A stretch of DNA of 64,000 nucleotides from Candidatus Accumulibacter conexus (GTDB lineage: Bacteria; Pseudomonadota; Gammaproteobacteria; Burkholderiales; Rhodocyclaceae). The notes under the pieces are model-generated. The model ran no database searches, was not told the DNA's origin, and worked only from the letters and a program-made list of their open reading frames with translations. The position numbers and the translations under genes were made by a program. Within the stretch, counting starts at the first letter, position 1; each line of letters opens with the position of its first letter. Below, piece after piece: positions 53,845 to 63,432 of the stretch. The stretch lies in assembly GCA_017592775.1 (NCBI GenBank), contig JAGFNJ010000026.1, forward strand, positions 1-64,000. Direction: 5' to 3'.

Positions 53845-56733
53845 CTACTTGTGTGTTTCGACCATCACCATCGGTTCGTCCACAATGACCACCGGCGGCC
53901 GGCGCCGCCGCACCGGGCGCGGTGTCCCGCTGCCTTCGTCAGGCGTTGTCGGTGTCGCCTCCATCGCCGCCGCGTGTCTGGTCTCGACCATGATCAGTCC
54001 GCTACCCTCGAGCGCTTGCTGGCCGTTGATCGACGCGCCGCTGTCGGTCGCCGCTGCGTCGCGCTCGGCGGCCTTGGCAGGAGCCGATTCGTCGGGCACT
54101 GCGGGCATTTCGCGATCGATCATGGCAGCGATGGCCGGTGACTCGGCCGCTACCTCCGGAGCCGACTCGGCAGGCGGCGACTCGGTGACGGCGGCGGCAA
54201 TTGGCGGCGCCGCCGCAGGGGCGGCAATGGCAGCACGCGTCGGTGGCTCGACGATCGTCTCCGCCGCGTCAGCTGCCTGGCTGGCGACCGCTGGCACGAA
54301 TTCGACGGCCGTCGCCGGCGCAGCCGTCGGCTCGGCGGTGCCCTGATCGGCCGCTGTTGCGCTGGCGCGGTGGTCGCCAACAGCCAGCGCCGGCGCTGCG
54401 CTCGTCAGCGTGACATCACTGACGAGCGACTCTGCCGGCGGCGGCGAGGCGTCGCGGCGGTCGGCGCCGGCAACGGCGACAGCGCTGGCGGCTCCGGTGG
54501 CTGCCTCGCCGCTTTCGGCGGTGCGGGTTTCGGTCCTCTCGCCGCGCTCGCGGCGGCCGCCGCGGCGGCCGCGGCGACGCGCGGGGTTGGCGGACTCATC
54601 CCCGTTCTGCTCCGCTGCCGGGGCCGCTGCCGGGGCCGCTGCCGGCATCGTCGCGACGGGAGCGAGCAGTGCCTGGTCGTTGGTGCCGGCATTGTCGCTT
54701 GCCGGCGGTCGGCGCTCGTTGCGTTGCCGGCGTGGTTCGCGGGCGGCCGCCGGCTCGCGGCCGGTGCCACCCTCGCGTGCCTCACGGGGCTGCCGGGGCT
54801 CGCGCGGCTTCTGGCTTTCGCCGCGACTCGCTGGTTGCGATTCCTTCTGCTCCCGACTGCCCCGGGTGTCGCCAGGCTCGCGACTGTCGTCGCGGCGCGC
54901 GCCGCGCGACGTGCTGCCACCGCTTCGGCGGCCGTCGCGCACCGCTCCGGTCCCTGCCGGGAGCGGCGCGGCTGCCCTCGACGACACGGGTTCGTCCGCG
55001 CCCCCGGGTACCTCCTTGTGGCGGAACCAGGAAACGATCCGCTTCAGGAAGCGGCTCGCCGCCGTATCCGGTCTGGCGCTGTCGACCGGGGTTGCTGCTG
55101 GCTCGTCGACCAGCGGTGCAGGCTGCGCTGGGGTGATTCCCTTGATCGCCGCTTCGGCGCGGGGTGCCTGGGAACCTGCCGCGGCCGCCGCGTCGCTGCC
55201 GTCGTCGGCCGTCGGCAGTGCGACCATGCGGTACGATGCCTGCTGCAGTTCATCCTGCCCCGTCGCATCGTGGCGAACCCGCAGCACCGTATGCTGCGGC
55301 GTCTCGAGATGGATGTTTGGAATCAGCAGGATGGTGACCTTGTGCCGCAGCTCGACCGCCTGCACGTCGGTCCGCTTCTCGTTCAGCAGGAAGGTGGCGA
55401 CATCGACCGGCACCTGCGCATGCACGGCGGTGGTGTTGTCCTTCATCGCCTCCTCTTCGAGGATGCGCAGGATGTGCAGGGCGGCCGACTCGGTGCTGCG
55501 GATGTGGCCGGTTCCCGAGCAGCGCGGGCAGGGAATGTAGCTCGTCTCGGCGAGCGCCGGTCGCAGGCGCTGTCGTGACAGTTCGAGCAGCCCGAAGCGG
55601 CTGATCTTGCCGGTCTGCACGCGGGCGCGATCGAAACGCAACGCCTCGCGGACACGGTTCTCGACCTCGCGCTGATTGCGCTGGTTCTCCATGTCGATGA
55701 AGTCGATGATGATCAGCCCGCCGAGGTCGCGCAGGCGCAACTGCCGTGCGACTTCCTCGGCCGCTTCGAGGTTGGTCTTCAGCGCCGTTTCCTCGATGTC
55801 GGCGCCGCGCGTTGCACGGCCCGAGTTCACGTCGACCGATACCAGCGCCTCGGTGTGGTCGATGACGATGGCGCCGCCCGACGGCAGGCCAACCTGGCGC
55901 GAGTAGGCGGACTCGATCTGGTGCTCGATCTGGAAACGCGAGAACAGCGGCACATCGTCGCGGTAGCGCTTGATGCGGTTGACCGTTCCCGGCATCACGT
56001 GCGCCATGAACTGTTGCGCTTGATCGAAGACCTCGTCGGTGTCGATCAGGATCTCGCCGATGTCGGGCTGGAAGTAGTCGCGGATGGCACGGATGACAAG
56101 GCTGCCCTCCTGGTAGATCAGGAAGGCTCCCTGCTGCAGCTGGGCTGCGTCTTCGATCGCCTTCCACAGTTGCAGCAGGTAACCGAGATCCCATTGCAGC
56201 TCTTCGCTGCCGCGTCCGATGGCCGCCGTGCGGGCGATCAGGCTCATTCCCGGCGGCACCGGCAATTGGTCCATCACCTCGCGCAGTTCGGTTCGCTCGG
56301 TGCCCTCGACGCGGCGCGAGACGCCGCCACCGCGCGGGTTGTTGGGCATCAGCACCAGATAGCGGCCGGCGAGGCTGACGAAGGTGGTCAGGGCGGCACC
56401 CTTGTTGCCCCGCTCATCCTTGTCGACCTGGACGATCAACTCCTGGCCCTCACGCAGCGCTTCCTTGATCGTCGCCCGGCCGGCGTCCACCCCGGACTGG
56501 AAGTAGGCGCGCGAGACTTCCTTGAATGGCAGAAAACCGTGTCGTTCCGCCCCGTAGTCGACAAACGCCGCCTCCAGACTGGGCTCGATGCGGGTGATGA
56601 CCGCTTTATAAATGTTGCTCTTTCTCTGCTCCTTGTTGGCCGATTCGATGTCCAGGTCAATGAGTTTCTGACCGTCGACGATGGCGACACGCAGCTCTTC
56701 GGCCTGTGTCGCGTTGAACAGCATTCGTTTCAT
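53845..56733 (-). CDS. rne: Ribonuclease E
   Basis: 962 residues. It starts [10 protein letters not shown]. The S1 RNA-binding domain covers about 36-118 ([22 protein letters not shown]). The catalytic acidic residues lie in V-D-V-N-S-G-R and I-I-D-F-I-D-M, and the zinc link in C-P-R-C-S-G-T-G near 402. The remaining ~450 residues are Ala/Pro/Arg-rich and disordered, the degradosome scaffold type, ending [12 protein letters not shown]. It makes the rate-limiting cuts in mRNA decay and rRNA/tRNA processing. GGGAG precedes the ATG at 56733; the longer frame was rejected. Confidence 0.96.
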   Translation of the reverse strand: MKRMLFNATQAEELRVAIVDGQKLIDLDIESANKEQRKSNIYKAVITRIEPSLEAAFVDYGAERHGFLPFKEVSRAYFQSGVDAGRATIKEALREGQELIVQVDKDERGNKGAALTTFVSLAGRYLVLMPNNPRGGGVSRRVEGTERTELREVMDQLPVPPGMSLIARTAAIGRGSEELQWDLGYLLQLWKAIEDAAQLQQGAFLIYQEGSLVIRAIRDYFQPDIGEILIDTDEVFDQAQQFMAHVMPGTVNRIKRYRDDVPLFSRFQIEHQIESAYSRQVGLPSGGAIVIDHTEALVSVDVNSGRATRGADIEETALKTNLEAAEEVARQLRLRDLGGLIIIDFIDMENQRNQREVENRVREALRFDRARVQTGKISRFGLLELSRQRLRPALAETSYIPCPRCSGTGHIRSTESAALHILRILEEEAMKDNTTAVHAQVPVDVATFLLNEKRTDVQAVELRHKVTILLIPNIHLETPQHTVLRVRHDATGQDELQQASYRMVALPTADDGSDAAAAAGSQAPRAEAAIKGITPAQPAPLVDEPAATPVDSARPDTAASRFLKRIVSWFRHKEVPGGADEPVSSRAAAPLPAGTGAVRDGRRSGGSTSRGARRDDSREPGDTRGSREQKESQPASRGESQKPREPRQPREAREGGTGREPAAAREPRRQRNERRPPASDNAGTNDQALLAPVATMPAAAPAAAPAAEQNGDESANPARRRGRRGGRRERGERTETRTAESGEAATGAASAVAVAGADRRDASPPPAESLVSDVTLTSAAPALAVGDHRASATAADQGTAEPTAAPATAVEFVPAVASQAADAAETIVEPPTRAAIAAPAAAPPIAAAVTESPPAESAPEVAAESPAIAAMIDREMPAVPDESAPAKAAERDAAATDSGASINGQQALEGSGLIMVETRHAAAMEATPTTPDEGSGTPRPVRRRRPPVVIVDEPMVMVETHK

Positions 56734-57136
56734 TCGTGGGGCTCCCGCGCGCTCTTGTGTGGGCTGCGCCTCGTGTGGGCAGCAACGGAACCGGTGTCTC
56801 CGGGACACTCGAAAATCTCGTCGGCAAAGGAAGCAGCGACACCATCTCGCTGACCCGCATGCTCATCGGGCCTTGACCAGGAAGGTTTCGGGAAGTTGCC
56901 AGGGCGATTCCGCAGATGCCAGGCGCGCGCAGTTCAAGTAGTATCGCTACTTTGTGGTGAGCGAACTTAACCAGGTGATCAGCGTCCGGCGAGAGTTGCG
57001 CAGCGGGGCGCAGAGCAGTCGGCTGGCGCATGCCGGAAAGCGCTCCGCAGGGGCTTCGGAATCGGCATCGCTCGCCGGCCGCAGGGCTCAAGGCATCCTT
57101 CAACCGACGACGCAAATCAACTGAAGTATATTCAAA
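56734..57136. other. Divergent rne/rluC interval, probable rne leader
   Basis: About 400 bases between the divergent rne and rluC starts. In other bacteria rne has a long autoregulatory 5' leader and is divergent from rluC, so the same is likely here. TATATT at 57127-57132 on the plus strand lies too close to the rluC ATG to be its main -10 box. No gene is seen here. Confidence 0.55.
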
Positions 57137-58126
57137 ATGGCCCAAGTTGGCAAAAACTCTGTCACCCAACAGCTTATCGGCGAGAACGAGCACGGCCAGC
57201 GGGTTGACAACCTGCTGTTGAAGCTCTGCAAGGGGGTGCCAAAGAGCCACGTCTACAGCATTGTCCGCAGCGGCCAGGTGCGGGTCAATGGTCGCCGCGT
57301 CGAAGTCTCGCACCGCCTGCAGAGCGGCGACCTGCTGCGCATTCCGCCGCTGCGCATCGGCGGCACCGAAGAGGTGGTGGTGGCGGCCGAACGCAGACTG
57401 CACCTGCCGGTCGTCTATGAGGACGAGGCCTTGCTGGTGGTCGACAAGCCCGCCGGTGTCGCCGTTCATGGTGGCAGCGGCGAGAGCTTCGGTGTCATCG
57501 AGGCGCTGCGGCAGCAGCGGCCGCAGGCGCGATTCCTCGAACTGGCGCACCGGCTTGATCGCGAGACCTCGGGGATCCTCCTGGTCGGCAAGAAGCGTTC
57601 GAGCTTGCTCGCCCTGCACGAGATGTTTCGCGCGGGTGCCGCCGGCAGCACGGCGCGGGTGGCCGACAAGCGTTACCTGGTGCTGGTTACCGGACGCTGG
57701 ATGGAGCCGCTGCGCCACGTTCGCCTGCCGCTGTTGAAGTACCTGCTGGTTTCGGGCGAACGGCGCGTGCGCGTGGCCGAGGAAGGCCGGACGGCGCACA
57801 CGGTCTTCCGCCTGCTGGCGCGCTGGCAGCGTTTCAGCCTGCTCGAGGCAGAACTGCGGACCGGGCGCACGCACCAGATTCGCGTCCATCTCGCGCATCT
57901 CGGTCATCCGGTCGTCGGTGACGAAAAGTATGGTGACTTTGCCCTCAATCGGGTGCTGGCCCGGGAAGGACTGAAGCGGATGTTCCTGCATGCCTCAAGG
58001 ATGCGTTTGCCGCACCCGCTGGCAGGCGGCGAACTGCAGCTCGAGGCGGCGCTGCCGCCGGCGCTGGCGGGCTTTCTGCAGGCGGTTGCGGCACGCGAGA
58101 GGCAGGATCATGGCGAGAAGATTTGA
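57137..58126 (+). CDS. rluC: 23S rRNA pseudouridine synthase RluC
   Basis: 329 residues. An S4 RNA-binding domain (about 20-80, R-V-D-N-L-L-L-K-L-C-K-G-V-P-K) is followed by the RluA-family catalytic domain with Asp in H-R-L-D-R-E-T-S-G and later R-T-G-R-T-H-Q-I-R-V-H. It converts uridines 955, 2504 and 2580 (E. coli numbers) of 23S rRNA to pseudouridine. The divergent rne neighbour is the classic context for RluC. No good ribosome site precedes the ATG. It overlaps the next gene by 17 bases. Confidence 0.95.
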   Translation: MAQVGKNSVTQQLIGENEHGQRVDNLLLKLCKGVPKSHVYSIVRSGQVRVNGRRVEVSHRLQSGDLLRIPPLRIGGTEEVVVAAERRLHLPVVYEDEALLVVDKPAGVAVHGGSGESFGVIEALRQQRPQARFLELAHRLDRETSGILLVGKKRSSLLALHEMFRAGAAGSTARVADKRYLVLVTGRWMEPLRHVRLPLLKYLLVSGERRVRVAEEGRTAHTVFRLLARWQRFSLLEAELRTGRTHQIRVHLAHLGHPVVGDEKYGDFALNRVLAREGLKRMFLHASRMRLPHPLAGGELQLEAALPPALAGFLQAVAARERQDHGEKI

Positions 58127-58766
58127 GCTGCTGGTCTTTGACTGGGATGGCACGCTGCTCGACTCGGCGGCGGCCATCGTCGAGGCCATCGCTGCCGCCT
58201 GTCGCGACCTCGAGCTGCCGCCGCCGCCCGTGGAGCGGGCGCGGCACGTCATCGGACTGGGATTGCGCGATGCGCTGCAGCATGCACTGCCGGATCTGCC
58301 GGAAAGCCGCTACCCGCAGCTCGTCGATCGCTACCGGCATCACTACCTGGCGCGCGATCACGAACTGCAGTTGTTCGCCGGCGCTGCCGCGTTGATCGCC
58401 GAGTTGTCGGCGGCGGGCCATCTGCTCGCCGTCGCCACCGGCAAGAGTCGCCTGGGGCTCGAGCGCGCCCTGCGGCACAGCGGCCTCGGCCCATTCTTCC
58501 ATGCTTCGCGCTGTGCCGACGAGTGCTTTTCCAAGCCGCATCCGCAGATGCTCGAGGAACTGCTCGACGAGCTGGCCGTCGATGGCGAGCGGGCGCTGAT
58601 GATCGGCGATACGACGCACGATCTGCAGATGGCACACAACGCCGGCGTCGCCTGCTTGGCGGTCGCCTATGGCGCGCACCCGGCGGCGGCACTCGACGCC
58701 ATGCAGCCGCTGGCGCGGGTGCACGAAGTGGCCGAACTGGCGGCATGGCTGCGGACGCACGCCTGA
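58110..58766 (+). CDS. gph: HAD-family phosphatase, phosphoglycolate phosphatase-like
   Basis: 218 residues, HAD superfamily subfamily IA. Motif I is F-D-W-D-G-T-L-L-D-S with the nucleophile Asp, motif II V-A-T-G-K-S, motif III Lys in S-K-P-H-P, motif IV M-I-G-D-T-T-H-D. The helical cap lies between motifs I and II. Phosphoglycolate phosphatase (2-phosphoglycolate to glycolate) is the common annotation for this rluC neighbour, but substrate choice cannot be read from sequence. The start overlaps rluC; the end overlaps the Rieske gene by 22 bases. Confidence 0.85.
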   Translation: MARRFELLVFDWDGTLLDSAAAIVEAIAAACRDLELPPPPVERARHVIGLGLRDALQHALPDLPESRYPQLVDRYRHHYLARDHELQLFAGAAALIAELSAAGHLLAVATGKSRLGLERALRHSGLGPFFHASRCADECFSKPHPQMLEELLDELAVDGERALMIGDTTHDLQMAHNAGVACLAVAYGAHPAAALDAMQPLARVHEVAELAAWLRTHA

Positions 58767-59104
58767 TCTGTCGGTCGTCCGACTTGCAGGACGGTGGCCG
58801 CGGCATCCGCTTCACGATCGAGCGGCGAGGGGCGGCAGAACCGGCTTTCGCCGTCCGTTTCGACGGCCGCGTGCGTGCCTATGTCAATCGCTGCGGACAT
58901 GTCGCGGTCGAACTCGACTGGCAACACAACGAGTTCTTCGACGATTCCAAGTTATACTTGATCTGCGCGACACACGGCGCCCTCTACTCGCCGGCAGATG
59001 GCCGCTGTCTCGGTGGTCGCTGCAACGGTCGCGGGCTGACGCCGGTAGCCGTCGAAGAACGTGATGGTGCGGTCTATCTAACCCCGAGCGAGCACGAGCC
59101 TTGA
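58745..59104 (+). CDS. Rieske [2Fe-2S] domain protein
   Basis: 119 residues, a single small Rieske domain. The cluster ligands are C-G-H (R-C-G-H-V-A-V-E-L) and C-A-T-H (L-I-C-A-T-H-G-A-L-Y-S-P), the C-x-H ... C-x2-H pattern of soluble ferredoxin-like Rieske proteins. No signal peptide is seen, so it is cytoplasmic. The electron partner is unknown. It overlaps gph by 22 bases and sppA by 4 (TTGA), so the four genes rluC-gph-Rieske-sppA form a coupled operon, a common betaproteobacterial arrangement. Confidence 0.88.
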   Translation: MAADARLICRSSDLQDGGRGIRFTIERRGAAEPAFAVRFDGRVRAYVNRCGHVAVELDWQHNEFFDDSKLYLICATHGALYSPADGRCLGGRCNGRGLTPVAVEERDGAVYLTPSEHEP

Positions 59105-60051
59105 GTACGCCTGAAGAACCACCCTGGGAGCGACAGTTGCTGGAGAAGGTTGCCTTTGCGACGCTGCAGGAGCAGCGGGCGAAGCGTCGCTGGGGCATCT
59201 TCTTCAAGCTTGCCGGACTGGCCTACCTGATCGCACTGCCGGCGCTGCTGATGGACTGGGGGGATTCCGAGCAGCTCGCCGACCGCCGGCACACGGCGGT
59301 CATCCACCTGCGGGGCACCATCGAGGCACAGGGCGAGGCAAGTGCGCAGAACCTCAACGACGCGCTCGAAGCGGCCTTCGCGGACAAGGGGACCGCCGGC
59401 GTCATCCTGCGCGTGAATAGCCCGGGCGGCAGTCCGGTGCAGGCCGGCATCGTGCACGACGAGATCCTGCGTCTGCGAACGGCGCATCCGCAGATTCCGA
59501 TCTACGCCGTGGTCGAGGACGTCTGCGCCTCCGGTGGCTACTACGTCGCCGTCGCCGCTGACAAGATCTTCGTGGACAAGGCGAGCATCGTCGGTTCGAT
59601 CGGCGTCCTGATGGACGCCTTCGGCTTTACCGGCACGATGGAGAAGCTGGGCATCGAGCGTCGTTTGCTGACTGCCGGCGAGAACAAGGGTTTTCTCGAT
59701 CCGTTCTCGCCGCAGGACCTGAAGCAGAAGGAGCACGCCCAGGTGCTGCTGCGCGAGATTCACCAGCAGTTCATCGAAGTCGTCCGGCGCGGGCGCGGCG
59801 ATCGCCTGCAGGAGACGCCGGAACTCTTCTCCGGCCTGATGTGGACCGGCAGCCAGAGCGTCAGCCTCGGCCTCGCCGACGGTCTGGGCACCGTCGGTTC
59901 GGTGGCGCGCGACGTGATCAAGGCCGAGAAACTGGTCGAGTACACGGTCAAGGACAATCTTGCCGAGCGTCTTGCCCGGCGCCTGCGCGCCGATACGACG
60001 GATGGTGCGCTCGGGTCGCTGTTCGACTTTGCCCGTCCCGTGCTGCGCTGA
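59101..60051 (+). CDS. sppA: Signal peptide peptidase SppA-type S49 serine protease
   Basis: 316 residues. One transmembrane helix is near 38-55 (F-F-K-L-A-G-L-A-Y-L-I-A-L). The S49 protease domain follows, with Ser144 in C-A-S-G-G-Y-Y as nucleophile and Lys196 in E-N-K-G-F-L-D as base. The 52-residue gap equals that of Bacillus SppA (Ser147/Lys199), so this is the short single-domain form. It degrades cleaved signal peptides at the inner membrane. The start is TTG overlapping the upstream stop. Confidence 0.93.
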   Translation: MSTPEEPPWERQLLEKVAFATLQEQRAKRRWGIFFKLAGLAYLIALPALLMDWGDSEQLADRRHTAVIHLRGTIEAQGEASAQNLNDALEAAFADKGTAGVILRVNSPGGSPVQAGIVHDEILRLRTAHPQIPIYAVVEDVCASGGYYVAVAADKIFVDKASIVGSIGVLMDAFGFTGTMEKLGIERRLLTAGENKGFLDPFSPQDLKQKEHAQVLLREIHQQFIEVVRRGRGDRLQETPELFSGLMWTGSQSVSLGLADGLGTVGSVARDVIKAEKLVEYTVKDNLAERLARRLRADTTDGALGSLFDFARPVLR

Positions 60052-60230
60052 GCGTTTGTCAGGCGAACGCCGCCAGCAGGCCTGGATGTCCGGCCGAGCA
60101 AGCGACGCGGCGATCGGGGGGGCGACGAGGAAACGGGCAGCGTTGCGTGCCAGGCAGCGGCGACTGCGCCCAGCTGCGCCGCGGCCGTGTGGCAGGGTCG
60201 CCCACCAGCACGGCATGGCTGGCGCGGGGT

Positions 60231-60941
60231 TCAGGCGTGCAGGAGGAAGACCGTCGGGCGACGGTTGATGTCCGGCAGCGTCTCCCGTCGCCACTCGGCG
60301 ACGGCACGGGTACGGATCAGTTCGTCCGCTGTCGTCAGATCGGTGGCGATGCAGACGTGTGTCGCCGGGGCGCAGACGGCGAGCAGCGAGGCCAGTAGCT
60401 GGCGGTTGCGGTATGGTGTTTCGATGAAGATCTGCGTCCGCCCCTGCTGCCGCGATTCCTTCTCCAACTCGCGCAAGCGCTGCTCGCGGGTAGCCGCTTC
60501 GCTCGGCAGGTAGCCGTGGAAGGTGAAGCTCTGGCCGTTCAGGCCGGACGCCATCAAGGCGAGCACGATCGACGACGGACCGACCAAGGGCACCACCTCG
60601 ACGCCCATTTCATGGGCCAGGGCCACCAGGTCGGCGCCCGGGTCGGCGATCGCCGGGCAGCCGGCTTCGGAGATCAGGCCGAGGTCGTTGCCGGCCAGCA
60701 CCGGTGCCAGCAGTTGCGCCAGCGTGCCGCGTGGCGTGTGCTGGTTGAGTTCGTCAATGCTGATCTGCTGCAGCGGCGTGTCGGCAGGCAGTGCCTTCAG
60801 GAAGACCCGTGCCGCCTTCGCGTTCTCGGCGACGAAATGCCGCAGCCGGCGGGCACAGCCGAGGACCGCTGCCGGCAGCACCGCCGCGGGCGCAGTCTGC
60901 CCGAGCGGCACCGGGACCAGGTAGAGCCGGCCCGCCTTCAT
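60231..60941 (-). CDS. Tetrapyrrole-methylase-family SAM methyltransferase, RsmI-like
   Basis: 236 residues. The family phrase is L-I-S-E-A-G-C-P-A-I-A-D-P-G, with V-V-P-L-V-G-P-S-S and F-T-F-H-G-Y-L-P as further marks of the RsmI group. RsmI 2'-O-methylates C1402 of 16S rRNA. This protein opens G-R-L-Y-L-V-P-V-P-L-G, not the RsmI L-Y-V-V-A-T-P-I-G-N-L, so it may be a paralogue with another target. It lies 10 bases after maf on the same strand. Confidence 0.82.
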   Translation of the reverse strand: MKAGRLYLVPVPLGQTAPAAVLPAAVLGCARRLRHFVAENAKAARVFLKALPADTPLQQISIDELNQHTPRGTLAQLLAPVLAGNDLGLISEAGCPAIADPGADLVALAHEMGVEVVPLVGPSSIVLALMASGLNGQSFTFHGYLPSEAATREQRLRELEKESRQQGRTQIFIETPYRNRQLLASLLAVCAPATHVCIATDLTTADELIRTRAVAEWRRETLPDINRRPTVFLLHA

Positions 60942-60951
60942 CCGGCTGCCG

Positions 60952-61542
60952 TCACGGTTGCAGCGGCGAGACGTTTTCGCGTCGCAGCAGTTCGCAGAGG
61001 GCGATCAGCGGCAGGCCGATGAGCGCATTCGGGTCCGGGCCATCGATGCGCGCGATCAGGGCGATCCCGAGCCCTTCGGCGCGGGCACTGCCGGCACAGT
61101 TGTACGGTTGCTCGAGCTGCAGATAGCGCTCGATCTCCGCATCGCTCAGCTCGCGGAAGCTGACCAGGGTCGGCACGCCGCGGCAATGCACCCGCCCGCT
61201 CGGCGCGTGCAGCAGGCAGAGGCCGGTGAAGAAATTGACCTGGCGGCCACGCATCGTTTGCAGTTGGCGTACGGCATTCGCGTGCGTCAGCGGTTTGCCG
61301 AAAACCCGGCCGTCGAGACAGGCGACCTGATCGCTGCCGATGATCAGCGCCGCCGGGTGCGCGCCGGCGACGGCCCGGGCCTTCGCCTCCGAGAGGCGCA
61401 GCGCGCCGTCCTCAGGGGATTCGCCGGGCAGCATCGTTTCCTCGACCGCAGGGTTCGCCGTGGCAAAGGGCAGGCCAAGGCGCGCCAGAAGTTCGCGACG
61501 AAAGGGGGAGGTCGAGGCAAGGATCAGCGGTGGCGTCGTCAT
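60952..61542 (-). CDS. maf: Maf-family nucleoside triphosphate pyrophosphatase (YceF type)
   Basis: 196 residues. It starts [15 protein letters not shown], the Maf opening that binds phosphate, and has the catalytic Asp in I-I-G-S-D-Q-V-A. The absence of the T-x-D of dTTPase YhdE and the wording S-D-Q-V-A favour the YceF subtype, which hydrolyses 7-methyl-GTP. The start was set at the ATG just before the conserved opening. It is divergent from the yceD-rpmF operon, the usual position. Confidence 0.9.
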   Translation of the reverse strand: MTTPPLILASTSPFRRELLARLGLPFATANPAVEETMLPGESPEDGALRLSEAKARAVAGAHPAALIIGSDQVACLDGRVFGKPLTHANAVRQLQTMRGRQVNFFTGLCLLHAPSGRVHCRGVPTLVSFRELSDAEIERYLQLEQPYNCAGSARAEGLGIALIARIDGPDPNALIGLPLIALCELLRRENVSPLQP

Positions 61543-61620
61543 CGGGCGGGCTCTCGCTGCGCGCCGCCACCGCATCGGGCCAGGAGATGGCATCGATTCG
61601 CTGCTGGCCGGCGCGTAGCT

Positions 61621-61646
61621 TTGACTTCAATACCCGAAGATAATAT
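61621..61646 (+). promoter_or_regulatory. Candidate promoter of the yceD-rpmF-plsX-fabH operon
   Basis: TTGACT at 61621-61626 and TAATAT at 61641-61646 with a 14-base spacer, shorter than usual; TAGCTT at 61616-61621 with GATAAT at 61639-61644 (17 bases) is the alternative. The ATG follows within 20 bases. Confidence 0.35.
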
Positions 61647-61658
61647 CATGCGCGCCTT

Positions 61659-62153
61659 ATGTCGCGACCCGTTGTTATCGACAGTCAGGAGTTTGGCCGT
61701 GGGGAGGGCTCGCTGCAGGGCGATGTGCTCGTCGCGACGCTGACCCGTCTGCACGACCTGCTGACCGATACCGGCGGCAGCCTGAGCTTTCGCATCGACG
61801 GCCGGCGCGGAGCGCGCGAGCGTTCGCAGTTGCTGCTGACGGTCGATGGCATGCTCTCGCTGTGCTGCCAGCGCTGCCTCGAGGCGTACGAGTACCCGCT
61901 GCACCTGCGCAGCCTGCTGGAGTTCGTCGGCAACGACGAGGACTTGACGCAGGACGAGCTGGAGGACGATGCGAAGGACTATCTGCCGCATCAGCAAGCC
62001 CTCGATGTGGTCGTGCTGATCGAGGACGAGATCCTGCTGGCGCTGCCCGCAGCGCCGCGGCACGAGAATTGCGCGCTGCCGGGCAGCACGGTGGAGTCGG
62101 CGCGGGTGTCACCGTTTTCGGTTTTGGCCGGGCTGCAAGGCAAGGTCGATTGA
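61659..62153 (+). CDS. yceD: YceD family protein (DUF177)
   Basis: 164 residues. The conserved C-C-Q-R-C-L-E-A-Y region, then L-E-F-V and an acidic stretch (E-D-L-T-Q-D-E-L-E-D-D) with D-Y-L-P, are the DUF177 signature. YceD homologues are linked to 23S rRNA accumulation; the plant homologue acts in ribosomal RNA processing. It is almost always encoded just before rpmF, as here (21-base gap). The cysteines may bind zinc. Confidence 0.92.
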   Translation: MSRPVVIDSQEFGRGEGSLQGDVLVATLTRLHDLLTDTGGSLSFRIDGRRGARERSQLLLTVDGMLSLCCQRCLEAYEYPLHLRSLLEFVGNDEDLTQDELEDDAKDYLPHQQALDVVVLIEDEILLALPAAPRHENCALPGSTVESARVSPFSVLAGLQGKVD

Positions 62154-62174
62154 ATCTCAATTTAGGAGTTTGTC

Positions 62175-62354
62175 ATGGCTGTTCAACAGAACAAGAAGTC
62201 CCCGTCGAAGCGCGGCATGCATCGTGCGCACGATTCACTGCCCGGCCTGCCGCTGGCGACCGAGCCGACGACCGGCGAGGTGCACCTGCGTCATCACATC
62301 AGCCCGAGCGGTTTCTATCGCGGCAAGAAAGTGACCCGGGGTTCGGCTGCGTGA
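62175..62354 (+). CDS. rpmF: 50S ribosomal protein L32
   Basis: 59 residues: [20 protein letters not shown] at the front and [14 protein letters not shown] at the end, the betaproteobacterial L32 pattern without zinc cysteines. It is a structural protein of the large ribosomal subunit. TAGGAG lies 9 bases before the ATG. It sits between yceD and plsX, the standard order that links ribosome and lipid synthesis genes. Confidence 0.97.
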   Translation: MAVQQNKKSPSKRGMHRAHDSLPGLPLATEPTTGEVHLRHHISPSGFYRGKKVTRGSAA

Positions 62355-62417
62355 TGCTGCCGCACCAGCTCGGCAACGGTGCGTTGTCTTGACTGAGTCG
62401 CAGCGGCCTGCCGGCGC

Positions 62418-63431
62418 ATGACCATCACCGTCGCAATCGACTGCATGGGTGGCGACCACGGTCCGCAGGTGACGGTCCCGGCGGCTCTGGGTTTCGTGCG
62501 TGACCACGCCGACGTGCGCGTCATCCTGGTCGGCCTGGCCGAAGGCATCAAACCCTTTCTCGGCGACGCCGCGGTCGGGCGCATCTCCGTGCGGCACGCG
62601 ACCGAAGTCGTCAGCATGCATGAGTCCCCGTCGCTGGCGCTGCGCAACAAGAAGGACTCGTCGATGCGGGTGGCGATCAATCTGGTCAAGCAGGGCGAGG
62701 CCGATGCCTGCGTTTCGGCGGGCAATACCGGCGCCCTGATGGCGATGTCGCGCTTCGTCCTGAAAATGCTGCCGGGGATCGAGCGGCCGGCGATCTGCGC
62801 CGTCCTGCCGACGCTGACCGGCCACACGCATGTCCTCGACCTCGGCGCCAACGTCGATTGCAGCCCCGAGCACCTGCTGCAGTTCGGCATCATGGGCGCC
62901 TCGCTGGTAGCCGCGCTCGAGCACCGGGAGCGACCGACGGTCGGTATCCTGAACATCGGTCAGGAGGACATCAAGGGCAACGATGTCGTCAAGCGCGCGG
63001 TCGACCTGCTTGCCGATTCGGAGCTCAATTTCGTCGGCAACGTCGAGGGCGACGGCGTCTACAAGGGAGCTGCCGACGTCGTCGTCTGTGACGGCTTCGT
63101 CGGCAACGTCGCGCTCAAGGCGTCGGAGGGGCTGGCGCAGTTGCTGGCAACCTTCCTCCGCCAGGAGTTTCGTCGCAGCCTGCTGACGCGGTTGCTGGCC
63201 GTGCTGGCCCTGCCGGTGCTGCGGCGGTTCAAGAAGCGGGTGGACCACCGGCAATACAATGGGGCCACGCTGCTCGGCCTGCGCGGGATCGTCGTCAAGA
63301 GCCATGGCTCGGCGGATACCCTGGCTTTCACCTGTGCGCTGAAGCGGGCGGCAGATGAGGTCAGGAACGGTGTTCTCGCCCGCATCAGCGAACGGATGGC
63401 GCAACAACAACCACTCCAGGAGACCGCATAG
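62418..63431 (+). CDS. plsX: Phosphate acyltransferase PlsX
   Basis: 337 residues. It starts [14 protein letters not shown], the PlsX opening, and has S-A-G-N-T-G-A-L-M and [10 protein letters not shown]. It converts acyl-ACP and phosphate to acyl-phosphate, the donor for PlsY in phospholipid synthesis. It follows rpmF by 63 bases and ends 1 base before fabH. Confidence 0.97.
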   Translation: MTITVAIDCMGGDHGPQVTVPAALGFVRDHADVRVILVGLAEGIKPFLGDAAVGRISVRHATEVVSMHESPSLALRNKKDSSMRVAINLVKQGEADACVSAGNTGALMAMSRFVLKMLPGIERPAICAVLPTLTGHTHVLDLGANVDCSPEHLLQFGIMGASLVAALEHRERPTVGILNIGQEDIKGNDVVKRAVDLLADSELNFVGNVEGDGVYKGAADVVVCDGFVGNVALKASEGLAQLLATFLRQEFRRSLLTRLLAVLALPVLRRFKKRVDHRQYNGATLLGLRGIVVKSHGSADTLAFTCALKRAADEVRNGVLARISERMAQQQPLQETA

Positions 63432-63432
63432 C